DNA of 64,000 nucleotides from Nitrobacteraceae bacterium AZCC 2146 (GTDB lineage Bacteria; Pseudomonadota; Alphaproteobacteria; Rhizobiales; Xanthobacteraceae), in contig JBAGRP010000001.1 of assembly GCA_036924855.1 (NCBI GenBank), positions 1,922,001 through 1,986,000 on the forward strand. The letters run 5' to 3'. Below are positions 42,886 to 50,878 of the stretch, in pieces. The notes beneath the pieces are model-generated. The model did not search any database. It was not told the origin of the DNA and saw only the letters and a list, made by a program, of their open reading frames with translations. The first letter of the stretch is position 1, and each line of letters opens with the position of its first letter. The position numbers and the translations under genes were made by a program.

Positions 42886-43173
42886 TTATTCCTGAAATGA
42901 CATAACGGTGACGCCACCATCAGCGGCCGCCTTGAAACGCACCGAAGCGGCTTCGAGCTTTGCGAGTTGCCCCATCGCACGTGAACAGGCGAAGCCGTAT
43001 TTTTCCTGGACGCGGTCGCTGGCGATCGTCAGCGCGATTCGGCAGCGCTGCAGAAATTCCGAAACCGAATAGGTTTCTCCGACCGCGAGATGATCCTTGA
43101 TGACAAGCGAAGGCGAATAGCACTGCTCCGCCGTGCCATCGGGCCAGCGGACATGAAATAGCATCTCAGGCAT
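42886..43173 (-). CDS. MSMEG_0570-type nitrogen-starvation protein
   Basis: A 95-residue protein from the ATG at 43173 (MPEMLFHVRWPDGTAEQCYS). VRWPDG, YSPSL and GETYSVSEFLQRCRIALTIA are hallmarks of the small family annotated as MSMEG_0570 nitrogen-starvation-response proteins. It overlaps the glycosyltransferase stop by eight bases and lies 14 bp upstream of the flavoprotein gene. Its biochemical role is not known. Confidence 0.85.
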   Translation of the reverse strand: MPEMLFHVRWPDGTAEQCYSPSLVIKDHLAVGETYSVSEFLQRCRIALTIASDRVQEKYGFACSRAMGQLAKLEAASVRFKAAADGGVTVMSFQE

Positions 43174-44332
43174 GCTGCAGCTCCGCGAGTTTGTGATAAA
43201 TCGGCAGATGCGCCTGCGCCGTAACGGTCCAGTCATACTGTCTCGCGAGAAGAACGCCGCGATGGGCCAATCGCGAGCGCAGCGGTTCGGTCAGTACCGT
43301 CGCCATCGCATTCGCGATCGACGCAACATTCAGCGGATCGCACCAGACCACGTCGCTCTCGTGCAGATATTCGGTGAAAGGCGCGATCCGCGATGTCACC
43401 ACCGGCGTTCCGCTTGCCATCGCTTCGAGAACGACGAGACCGAACCCCTCCTTCACGGACGGAAACACCAGCGCATCCGCGAGCCGGTACAGCGACGGCA
43501 TGTGCACGTCAGGAACGGGGCCAAGGCGTGTCACCGCGCGATCGAGCACGCCGTTCGCTGCGATCAGGCTTTCGAACTCCCGCCGATAGGGACCGTGATC
43601 AAGCAACGAAGCCCCACCGACGAAAACAAGTTGCGCATCGGGATGGATAGTCAGCAGTTGCTGAAACGCTTCAAGGATCCGAACGCTGTTCTTTCGTTGC
43701 TCGATGCCGCCAACGGAAAGCAGAATAGGTCCGCCGCCAAGCTGGTATCGAGACCGCAACTCGGCGTCCAACGTGCACCCGCCGTTGGTGAAGCGCGTGG
43801 TATCGACACCATTTCCGACGTTCGTTGATCGGCGACCGAACTCGGCATGGACTCGCTGTTGCCAAAATTCGCTGACCACGAACAGTTCATCCGCCGCCAG
43901 TATGGAGTGCTTCTGCCAGTGGCTGAGGCGTGGATCTTCGAAGCTGTCGGTATGATGCACCGTGCGGGCGAACCGGCGGATCAAACCGCGCTCCTTCAGC
44001 GTTGCCAGCGCATTGCCGGAAATTGCATCCTGCGCATGAAACACATCGAAGCGGCGACGGGCCGGCAACTCGAAATGGCGGACGTAGTCGGCGATCCGGG
44101 CTTCCACCATGGCGGCAACGTCGGGACCGACATGCGACGCTGTCACCGTTACTGCCGGTGACAGCGTCGCACGGAAGAAACCTTTTCCAGAGGGATCAGG
44201 CGCGTGTGCCACCGCCTCATGGCCGAGTCGGGTCAGGCCGTCGGCCAGTTCGAGCGCATGCACTACTCCGCCACGGGGATTGGTGGAGTGGGCGAGGACA
44301 GCAATGCGCAGAGGTCTGTTGGGTTCGATCAT
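43166..44332 (-). CDS. GT4 glycosyltransferase of the Nit1C cluster (MSMEG_0565 type)
   Basis: A 388-residue GT-B enzyme starting MIEPNRPLRIAVLAHSTNPR at 44332, where ATGA overlaps the previous stop. Donor-site motifs are LSVGGIEQRKNSVRILEAF and KEGFGLVVLEAMASGTPVVT, the EX7E element. The acceptor side shows GGVVHALELADGL. The family accompanies nitrilase clusters of nitrogen-starved bacteria. Which metabolite or polymer it glycosylates is unknown. Confidence 0.9.
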   Translation of the reverse strand: MIEPNRPLRIAVLAHSTNPRGGVVHALELADGLTRLGHEAVAHAPDPSGKGFFRATLSPAVTVTASHVGPDVAAMVEARIADYVRHFELPARRRFDVFHAQDAISGNALATLKERGLIRRFARTVHHTDSFEDPRLSHWQKHSILAADELFVVSEFWQQRVHAEFGRRSTNVGNGVDTTRFTNGGCTLDAELRSRYQLGGGPILLSVGGIEQRKNSVRILEAFQQLLTIHPDAQLVFVGGASLLDHGPYRREFESLIAANGVLDRAVTRLGPVPDVHMPSLYRLADALVFPSVKEGFGLVVLEAMASGTPVVTSRIAPFTEYLHESDVVWCDPLNVASIANAMATVLTEPLRSRLAHRGVLLARQYDWTVTAQAHLPIYHKLAELQHA

Positions 44333-45327
44333 GCCACCGCCTCCGTTGGCTGGCACGCGCGAGGCCCCGCACCTATCAACGGCTTTTGCGCAAAATCCCA
44401 AATTGTTTCCGACGCGACGCCATCGTTGATGGCGAGACGACTGCCACGCAAGACCGAGCCAATTGTCGCCGCCGCAATGCCCCGCTCTGCAAAACGCGCG
44501 GTGACCTCGACGACGTTCCCTGGCGCGACCGACAACAGATAGCCGAAACTCGGGAACGTCAGCAGCCACCGCTCGAGCGAGACGCCGTCAGGCCGCGGGA
44601 TGACGTTGAGATCGAGATCGATGGCAACGCTGGAACATTCCGCAAGCATGGCCGCCGTGCCGACGATACCACCCTGGCTGATGTCCTTTGCGGCATATGA
44701 AAGGCCAGCCTCCGCGATCGCTGGCAACAACTCGATGTCACCGCGCAGCCTCGCAGGAGGTGCGTCGGTGGCAGCCTCCCAGTTCGAGAACGGCTCGCGG
44801 TATCGCCCGCGCAGGTCGATCGCCGCGATCAGGCTGTCGCCAGGCCGCGCATCAAAGCTGGTGAGCAGCTTCCTGGCGCGACCGAGAATCGCCACCGACA
44901 GCTGCCCGCGATCGGTGCGGATGTTGGTGTGCCCCCCCACGACTGGAACGCCATAGGCTCTCGCTCCGTCGCGCAAACCCGCGAGCACTGGAGCTGCTTT
45001 GGTTTCGCCATCGGCCCAGATCGCGTTGACGATCGCCATCGGCCGCCCGCCCATCGCCGCGATGTCGGAAATGTTGACCATGGCGCCGCACCAGCCTGCG
45101 AACCACGGATCGCCCGCGACGAATTCGTTCATGAAGCCCTCGATGGCAAACAGCAGATAGCCATCACCATCCGGAATCGCCGCGCAGTCATCGCCAACGG
45201 GAATCACGTCATCGCCGGACAGGCCGAGCGACCGCGCGACCGCGGCGATATCGCTCTTGGCCGCGATGCCGCTGCTGCATCGAAGCCGTTCCGCCAACGC
45301 GGATATGGCCAGCGAGCCAATCATCAC
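44329..45327 (-). CDS. nitF: AIR-synthase-like protein of the Nit1C cluster
   Basis: A 332-residue PurM/SelD/ThiL-type ATP-binding fold. VIPVGDDCAAI resembles the Asp-rich metal/ATP site; NISDIAAMGGRPMAIVNAIW and VVGGHTNIRTDRGQLSVAIL are characteristic. The C-terminal AIRS_C half includes AKDISQGGIVGTAAMLAE. It is presumably an ATP-dependent activating enzyme, as in purine or hydrogenase-maturation relatives. It is coupled to both neighbours by ATGA overlaps. Confidence 0.88.
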   Translation of the reverse strand: MMIGSLAISALAERLRCSSGIAAKSDIAAVARSLGLSGDDVIPVGDDCAAIPDGDGYLLFAIEGFMNEFVAGDPWFAGWCGAMVNISDIAAMGGRPMAIVNAIWADGETKAAPVLAGLRDGARAYGVPVVGGHTNIRTDRGQLSVAILGRARKLLTSFDARPGDSLIAAIDLRGRYREPFSNWEAATDAPPARLRGDIELLPAIAEAGLSYAAKDISQGGIVGTAAMLAECSSVAIDLDLNVIPRPDGVSLERWLLTFPSFGYLLSVAPGNVVEVTARFAERGIAAATIGSVLRGSRLAINDGVASETIWDFAQKPLIGAGPRACQPTEAVA

Positions 45328-45872
45328 GCCGCTAACTTCGGCAGGGAAAGAAAGCCGATCTCGGGCTCGAGAAATGGCGGATAGAATTCAAGATCCGCCT
45401 GCATCATGCGATGCGGCCTACCGTGCAATTGGACCTCCTCCAGCGTGCGCCAGTGCATGTGACGGAATAGCTCCGCATTCTGGCTTTGAATGTTACCGAG
45501 GAAGGTATGGCAGCCGCGCGCATGGGCTGAAGAAACCGCGAGCCGGATCAGCCCGGCGCCGACGGCACCAAGGCGACGGTAAGGCCTGCTTACCGCGAGC
45601 CGCGAGCCCCACCAGACGCTGGGGTCCTCGGGATGTTGGTGAATGCGAACGGTACCGACCACCGCATCGGCAGCGACGCCGAACAGCGAAATCGCGACAA
45701 TCGGAATAGCAACATCATCGACGTCGTCACGATCGTCGCCCTGGAATAAGCCCTGCTCGCCGCAAAACACCTGGCGCCGCAGTGCTGCGGCGCCGCGCTC
45801 CTCCCACGTCTCGGTGGCGAACTTGATCTGATAGGCGCTGGCGAGGAACGGCTTGAAGGGTTCGAACATCAT
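45324..45872 (-). CDS. nitE: GNAT-type N-acyltransferase of the Nit1C cluster
   Basis: A 182-residue protein starting [20 protein letters not shown] at 45872, chosen for the ATGA overlap with the radical SAM gene. YRRLGAVGAGLIRLAVSSAH is the acetyl-CoA pyrophosphate loop region of GNAT enzymes. LRRQVFCGEQGLF resembles acyl-homoserine-lactone-synthase-like GNATs. The family (MSMEG_0567 N-terminal type) always travels with the nitrilase. The substrate is unknown. Confidence 0.88.
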   Translation of the reverse strand: MMFEPFKPFLASAYQIKFATETWEERGAAALRRQVFCGEQGLFQGDDRDDVDDVAIPIVAISLFGVAADAVVGTVRIHQHPEDPSVWWGSRLAVSRPYRRLGAVGAGLIRLAVSSAHARGCHTFLGNIQSQNAELFRHMHWRTLEEVQLHGRPHRMMQADLEFYPPFLEPEIGFLSLPKLAA

Positions 45873-47005
45873 GTCTGCGCCCTCTTCTCGTAGGTCGAAA
45901 GCGCCGAGCACGCACCGCACTTGCCGCAACCGGCCTTGATATCGCTGGATTTGATACCGCCCGCGCGCAGCATTTTGGCGAGCGGCCCAAGGATCTCATG
46001 CATGAAGGCTGGCGGCGGCGTGGGATGACTTTCCAGCGGCGTGCCCGCGATCGGTACGAACGGCACCACGAACGGATAGACGCCGAGGCGGACAAGCCGA
46101 TCGCAGACGGCGAGAATCTCGTCCCTGGTGTCGCCGAGACCAGCAAGGATGTAGGTCGAGACCTGGCCAAGTCCGAACACCGGCACCGCTGCTTCAAACG
46201 CATTGAAGTAGCGCTCCACAGACACCAGCGCCTTGCCTGGCATGATGCGTTTGCGCACCCGCTCAGTGACAGCTTCGAGATGCATGCCCAGAGAATCGAT
46301 GCCGGCGTCCTTCATGCGCCGGAACCAGATGTCGTCATCCGGCGGCTCGCATTGTCCCTGGATCGGCAGATCGACCGCGGCCTTGACTCCAAGCGCACTC
46401 TCGCAAAGGATTTTCGCGCCGCGGTCGCTGCCCGGCGGTGTGCCCGTCGTCATCACCATGTGTGTGACGCCGTCGAGTTCGACGGCCGCCCGGGCCACTT
46501 CGCCGAGCTGCTCCGGCGTCTTACGCTCGATCGTGCGGCCGGCGGCAAGCGATTGGCCGATGGCACAGAACTGACAGGTCTTGGTCCGGCTCTGGTAGCG
46601 GATGCAGGTCTGCAGGATGGTCGTCGCCAGCACATCGCGGCCATGCAACGTCGCAATTTTTGAGTAGGGAATGCCATCCGCGGTTGAACGTTCATAGAAC
46701 CGCGGCCGCAACTGAAATTTCACTTCGCCGATCATGGCACCGTCGCGGCTGACGCGGCTGCGACCCCACGCATCCGGCTTGTCGACGATGTAGGGACTCT
46801 CGAAAGCCGGCGCGTTGTGCACCGGGATCATCACGGTCGCGCCGTCGATGGTCATCGGCATATGGTCGGAGGGGCCCGCACCACCGCGGCGACTATCACC
46901 GCCGGCCTTGGGATCAACGAGACGAACTCCGAAGGACTGCAACTCGTTGATCAGCTGCTCGGTCGGCATCGCCGTCGGCTGTTCGTGGGCCAGAATCGGT
47001 TTCAT
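45869..47005 (-). CDS. nitD: Radical SAM protein of the Nit1C cluster (MSMEG_0568 type)
   Basis: A 378-residue radical SAM enzyme from the ATG at 47005 (GGAGGACAATCCG upstream). The cluster-binding cysteines appear as [14 protein letters not shown]: Cys134-x9-Cys144-x2-Cys147, not the canonical Cx3Cx2C. A C-terminal CGKCGAC (Cys360, 363, 366) could bind an auxiliary Fe-S cluster. [13 protein letters not shown] is the GGE-like region. The first 92 bases overlap the nitrilase gene in another frame. The reaction in the cluster is unknown. Confidence 0.9.
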   Translation of the reverse strand: MKPILAHEQPTAMPTEQLINELQSFGVRLVDPKAGGDSRRGGAGPSDHMPMTIDGATVMIPVHNAPAFESPYIVDKPDAWGRSRVSRDGAMIGEVKFQLRPRFYERSTADGIPYSKIATLHGRDVLATTILQTCIRYQSRTKTCQFCAIGQSLAAGRTIERKTPEQLGEVARAAVELDGVTHMVMTTGTPPGSDRGAKILCESALGVKAAVDLPIQGQCEPPDDDIWFRRMKDAGIDSLGMHLEAVTERVRKRIMPGKALVSVERYFNAFEAAVPVFGLGQVSTYILAGLGDTRDEILAVCDRLVRLGVYPFVVPFVPIAGTPLESHPTPPPAFMHEILGPLAKMLRAGGIKSSDIKAGCGKCGACSALSTYEKRAQT

Positions 47006-47972
47006 CGGATTGTCCTCCGGAGGTGGAGAGAGGTGTGGAGCTTGATTTGTGCAGCGGCGTCGTAACGCGGTCGTCCCAAAGCAACGACAGCAGCTCTGGA
47101 CGGGCGTAGTGACCGACCGAATCCATCATCCTCTTGCGTTTGACGATCAGCGCCATGTCGAGATCGGCGACGAGAATGCCTTCGCCTGTCGTCAGTGGAG
47201 GAACGATATGATTGCCCTCGGGCGAGACGATCGCGGTCATGCAGCCCCCGCGCAGGCCTTTGCGCGGACCTTCGTCGGGTGAAATCTTGGCAATCTGCTC
47301 TTCGGTGAGCCATCCGGTGGCGTTAACGACAAAGCAGCCGCTTTCCAATGCGTGGTGGCGGATCGTGACTTCGATCTGGTCGGCAAAGATCTGCCCGACC
47401 AACGAGCCCGGAAACTGCGCGACGTGAATTTCCTCGTGCTGCGCCATCAAGGCGTAGCGGGCCAGCGGATTGTAGTGCTCCCAGCACGCCAGCGCACCGA
47501 TGCGCCCGACGGCGGTATCGACCACCTTGAGGCCGGCGCCATCACCCTGCCCCCAGATCATGCGCTCATGGAAGGTGGGTGTGAGCTTGCGGCGTTTCAG
47601 CAGCAGCGCGCCATCGGCATTGAAGATCAGTTGCGCGTTGTAGAGCGTACCGTGGTCGCGTTCGTTAATGCCGAGCGCGACCACGAGGTTGTGCTTGCGG
47701 GCCGCCGCCGTCACCGCTTCTGTTACAGGACCAGGAACAACGACGGCATTGTCGTAGAGGTGAATGTGCTCAGCGCCGCTGAGCATGGGCGGACGGATGA
47801 ACGAGAAGTATGGATACCATGGGACAAATGTCTCGGGGAACACGACGAGATGTGCGCCCTTTCCGGCAGCCTCCGCGATCGCCGCGAGAACACGATCCAG
47901 CGTTCCCATCGGCCTGTCGAGGTCGGGCGCGATCTGCACCGCGGCGGCCCTGACAATACGTTTCTCGGTCAT
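46914..47972 (-). CDS. nitC: Nitrilase of the Nit1C cluster
   Basis: A 352-residue carbon-nitrogen hydrolase with the full Glu-Lys-Cys triad: Glu47 in [12 protein letters not shown], Lys129 in [11 protein letters not shown] and Cys163 in [14 protein letters not shown]. The MIWGQGDG motif is typical of aliphatic nitrilases. GGAGAGAAGCCG precedes the start. Related NitC hydrolyses cyanohydrins and small nitriles to acids and ammonia during cyanide assimilation. The last 31 codons (after about TPLHKSS) overlap the 5-prime end of the radical SAM gene and are Ser/Arg/Asp-rich, so the true functional end may lie earlier. Confidence 0.93.
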   Translation of the reverse strand: MTEKRIVRAAAVQIAPDLDRPMGTLDRVLAAIAEAAGKGAHLVVFPETFVPWYPYFSFIRPPMLSGAEHIHLYDNAVVVPGPVTEAVTAAARKHNLVVALGINERDHGTLYNAQLIFNADGALLLKRRKLTPTFHERMIWGQGDGAGLKVVDTAVGRIGALACWEHYNPLARYALMAQHEEIHVAQFPGSLVGQIFADQIEVTIRHHALESGCFVVNATGWLTEEQIAKISPDEGPRKGLRGGCMTAIVSPEGNHIVPPLTTGEGILVADLDMALIVKRKRMMDSVGHYARPELLSLLWDDRVTTPLHKSSSTPLSTSGGQSDETDSGPRTADGDADRAADQRVAVLRSSSR

Positions 47973-48007
47973 CGGCTTCTCTCCATCCGCACGGCTGAAC
48001 TATTTCG

Positions 48008-48490
48008 CTAGAGTGTCCAGGTATGGAGCATGAAGGCATTGTCGTTGCGGTGAAGCAGCGTCAGATCCAGCACGTCGAGCGGGCTGATCGGGATGATGCC
48101 GGGAATCAGCGACGGCTCGCCATGGCCGTAGAGTGCCTGCAGTGCGAACCGGCATGCATAGACCTTGCCGCCTTCTTCCATGAACTTCACCAGCGTGTTG
48201 TTGAAATTCTGGTGGCCCGGAAATGCTTCATCGCCGATTTTCGGAAAGCCACGCTGCACGCCAAGCGTCACGCCGGGACCATAAAGCAGGATCGAGGTCT
48301 CGAAACCTTTGCGCATCAGCCGCGTCGCTTGCAGCATGTTGACGAAGCCGATCGAACCTTCGAATGCGACCGTGTGGAAGGTCACCAGCGCCTTTTCGCC
48401 GGGCTTTGCTTTGACGTCCTCAAATACCTTCTGCTCGTAGTCGACCAGGATGTCGCCCTTTTGGCGAGCGGGAAATGTTACGGCTGGCAT
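48008..48490 (-). CDS. nitB: MSMEG_0572/Sll0783 family protein (Nit1C first gene)
   Basis: A 160-residue protein beginning [20 protein letters not shown] at 48490, chosen for AAGGAGTGCAAC; the open frame continues upstream without support. It has a DsrE-like fold pattern: [38 protein letters not shown] and [20 protein letters not shown]. In Synechocystis the homologue sll0783 is strongly induced by nitrogen starvation and needed for PHB accumulation. It leads the eight-gene operon on the minus strand. Confidence 0.9.
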   Translation of the reverse strand: MPAVTFPARQKGDILVDYEQKVFEDVKAKPGEKALVTFHTVAFEGSIGFVNMLQATRLMRKGFETSILLYGPGVTLGVQRGFPKIGDEAFPGHQNFNNTLVKFMEEGGKVYACRFALQALYGHGEPSLIPGIIPISPLDVLDLTLLHRNDNAFMLHTWTL

Positions 48491-48832
48491 GTTGCACTCC
48501 TTGCGATTGTCCCGGGCGTCGGCCGGGCTTGCAAAAGGATATTGCAACGGATGTGCCAATTGAGGTTTTGCACAACGACGCATCAAAACATTCAATTTGC
48601 CATCAATTATGCATTCAATATTGAATGGATTTCTGACGGGATGGAAACTGTCGCCACTAAAAAATGCGTATAAACCATGTGCGACATGCGTTTTCATTGA
48701 GCAATCGCCGTTCGCAGGAACTTATTTTCTTGCAGACGCAGCGCCTTATCGGCTTGGCATGGCACGCTTGACCGAAGGTTTTATATGCAACAATATGCAG
48801 TCAATTGTAGGCAACATTGACGCGAGACATTG
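48491..48832. promoter_or_regulatory. Divergent control region of Nit1C and the MocR gene
   Basis: A 342-bp AT-rich stretch with a perfect 16-bp palindrome CATTCAATATTGAATG (48612-48627) and another CATTCAAT half at 48589-48596, 23 bp away centre to centre of the shared half. Nearer the MocR start, GCAACAAT and GCAACATT form a direct repeat about 30 bp apart. MocR regulators usually bind direct or inverted repeats in such a divergent region. Confidence 0.55.
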
Positions 48833-50215
48833 ATGGCCGAGTGGACACCCGATCTGTCGAGAAGCGACAAGCCGCGTTATCTGGCTATCGCGGAAGCGAT
48901 CGCCGCTGATATCAGTGCGGGACGACTTGCAGTCGGAGATCGTTTGCCGCCGCAACGCAAGTTGGCCAAGTATCTCGACGTGGATTTCACGACCGTGGCG
49001 CGCGGCTATGTCGAAGCGCAGAAGCGCGGCCTGATTGAATCCAAGGTCGGACAGGGCACTTTCGTTCGCGACAAGCCGCGCCCGCGGCGCGGCCAGCAAG
49101 CGCTGCCCCCACGTCCGGTCGATCTCTCCATGAATCTGCCGCCGGAGCCCGACGATCCCGACTTAATCGAGCGCATGCAGGCCGGCGTCGAGTATGTGTC
49201 GCGGGATATCGTTTCGCTTTTGCGCTACCAGGGCTTTGGCGGAACGCAGGCCGACAAGGATGCGGCCTCGAGCTGGCTTGGCCGGCGCGCATTGGTGCCC
49301 GCGCAGGAACGCATTTTCGTGTCGCCGGGTGCGCATCCGGCGCTGCTCGGAATTCTGGCGATCCTCGCTAAATCAGGCGACACTGTCCTCTGCGAAGCCT
49401 TGACCTATCCTGGCATTCGATCGATCGCGGCGCAGCTCGGTGTCAAGCTTGTCGGTTTGCCGATGGATGCGGAAGGCATCGAGGTCGATGCCCTGACCGA
49501 CGCCTGCAAGAAGACCAAGCCCAAAGCCCTCTATCTCAATCCGACTTTGCAAAATCCGACGACCATCACGATCAGCGATCAGCGGCGGCGCGACATCGCA
49601 GCCGTGGCGCGGCGCTTCAAGCTTCCTATCGTCGAGGACGATGCCTATGGCTTCATTCCAGCCCATGGGCACGCGCCTTTCGCAGCGATCGCACCCGATC
49701 TGACCTGGCATGTCGCCGGTCTGGCCAAGTGCATCGGTGCCGGGCTCCGCGCGGCCTATGTTGTTGTTCCCGACACCCGATCAACATGGCCGTTCGCCGC
49801 TGCGCTGCGATCGGCAACGGTGATGGCGTCACCATTCACAGTCGCACTGGTGACGCGATGGATCGAGGACGGGACCGCCGACACGCTTCTGCGGTTCATC
49901 CGCAGCGAGGCAGCGGCCCGCCAGAAGCTGGTCTTCGAGACCTTGCCAAAGGGTAGCTACCAAAGCGATCCGCTCAGCTTCAACATATGGGTCGAACTGC
50001 CCCGCCCGTGGAATCGTGCGGCCTTCGTGGAACACATGCGCTCAACCGGAATCGGCGTGGTCGCCAGCGACGCCTTTACTACGAACGGCAATCCGCCCGA
50101 AGCCGTGCGCGTGTGCCTGGGTGGCCCGATCACCCGCCCCCGACTGTTGGCGGGCCTTGAATATATGGCTCACGCTCTAACGGAAGCACCTGCGCTCGCG
50201 TCGACTTTCCTTTGA
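48833..50215 (+). CDS. MocR-type (GntR-aminotransferase) transcription regulator
   Basis: A 460-residue protein from the ATG at 48833, which a TTG precedes by one codon. The N-terminal GntR winged helix (LAIAEAIAADISAGRLAVGD, PPQRKLAKYLDVDFTTVARG) spans residues 15-80. A fold-type-I aminotransferase domain follows, with the PLP-binding Lys299 in GLAKCIGAGLRAAY, YLNPTLQNPTT and VEDDAYGF. Such regulators use PLP and a small amino-type ligand. It is divergent from nitB and the natural candidate regulator of the Nit1C operon. In cyanotrophic Pseudomonas the Nit1C regulator NitA is sigma-54-linked instead. Confidence 0.9.
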   Translation: MAEWTPDLSRSDKPRYLAIAEAIAADISAGRLAVGDRLPPQRKLAKYLDVDFTTVARGYVEAQKRGLIESKVGQGTFVRDKPRPRRGQQALPPRPVDLSMNLPPEPDDPDLIERMQAGVEYVSRDIVSLLRYQGFGGTQADKDAASSWLGRRALVPAQERIFVSPGAHPALLGILAILAKSGDTVLCEALTYPGIRSIAAQLGVKLVGLPMDAEGIEVDALTDACKKTKPKALYLNPTLQNPTTITISDQRRRDIAAVARRFKLPIVEDDAYGFIPAHGHAPFAAIAPDLTWHVAGLAKCIGAGLRAAYVVVPDTRSTWPFAAALRSATVMASPFTVALVTRWIEDGTADTLLRFIRSEAAARQKLVFETLPKGSYQSDPLSFNIWVELPRPWNRAAFVEHMRSTGIGVVASDAFTTNGNPPEAVRVCLGGPITRPRLLAGLEYMAHALTEAPALASTFL

Positions 50216-50393
50216 CATAGGAATGGTGAGAAGGCACGCGCCGGGCTTCAATCGCCGCACCGCATATGCGCATGTATACCGGCCCTGACCATTCCGTTAT
50301 TGCAGGGATCTAATCCACGCAATTTGCTCCAAAGGAATGTTTCTATTTCTGGTGTTTTTTCAGGCACTTAACTACGGTCTGCCCGGTGAGAGG

Positions 50394-50688
50394 TGGTGCG
50401 GGCGGGGGGACTCGAACCCCCACAGGCCTTGCGGCCCTACGGATTTTCATACCACTTCGGCTTTCGCCGCCGCCATCTGGCGTTCGTGGTCTGGACTATC
50501 CCTTCACCCTGGCAATGTGCTGTAGGTGCTGCCCGTCTAGTCTCTACACCTTCCCCTCGGGAGAGGGGCTTGGCTCGGGATTGCCAGTTAAGGTTTCCCC
50601 GAATTTGAGCAGTTCTGCACCCCGGGTTTCCCCGGGGGCACTCAACGTCGTTCAAGTCCGGTGCGTCTACCAGTTTCGCCACGCCCGC
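50394..50688 (-). tRNA. tRNA-Leu(UAA) interrupted by a group I intron
   Basis: Exon 1 is 50688-50654 (acceptor GCGGGCG, D arm, and anticodon arm up to CTT). Exon 2 is 50447-50394 (AAAATCCG, long variable arm GGGCC-GCAA-GGCCT, T arm GGGGG-TTCGAGT-CCCCC, CGCCCGC, A and encoded CCA). Joining the exons gives an anticodon loop CUUAAAA closed by CGGA/UCCG, so the anticodon is UAA. The interruption lies between U34 and A35, the classic site of the cyanobacterial and plastid tRNA-Leu intron. The long variable arm is class II, as expected for leucine. Confidence 0.93.
50448..50653 (-). ncRNA. Group I intron (206 nt) in tRNA-Leu
   Basis: The intron begins GAACGACG and ends in G (omega-G) before exon 2. 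P1 pairs exon ACUU with GAGU, leaving a U-G wobble at the splice site. P2 is CCCCGGG-GAAA-CCCGGGG (17-34). P3 is CUGCUC (42-47) with GGGCAG (120-125). P4 is UCGGG (52-56) with CCCGA (75-79). P6 is CCCCUC-UCCC-GAGGGG (86-101). P7 is GACUA (112-116) with UAGUC (156-160), P8 is CACC/GGUG, and P9 is ACCAC/GUGGU. No homing endonuclease is encoded. It is the size of the Azoarcus tRNA-Ile intron and resembles the IC3 type. Confidence 0.92.
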
Positions 50689-50878
50689 GCAGCCCATCTA
50701 TACGATGCAAACACTTGGCCGCAAAGGGATCAGCCCGAATTTCGCACACGGATTAATCAGCTGAGGCCTGCGAATGTCAGGCAAGCTCCCCGCACCGGGA
50801 AAAGTCCGCGCCAGACACAACCGCGCCGGCCTGATCACTCAGGCCGGCGTGGAAGCTCGCGAATCTGAGCGGCGCCGG

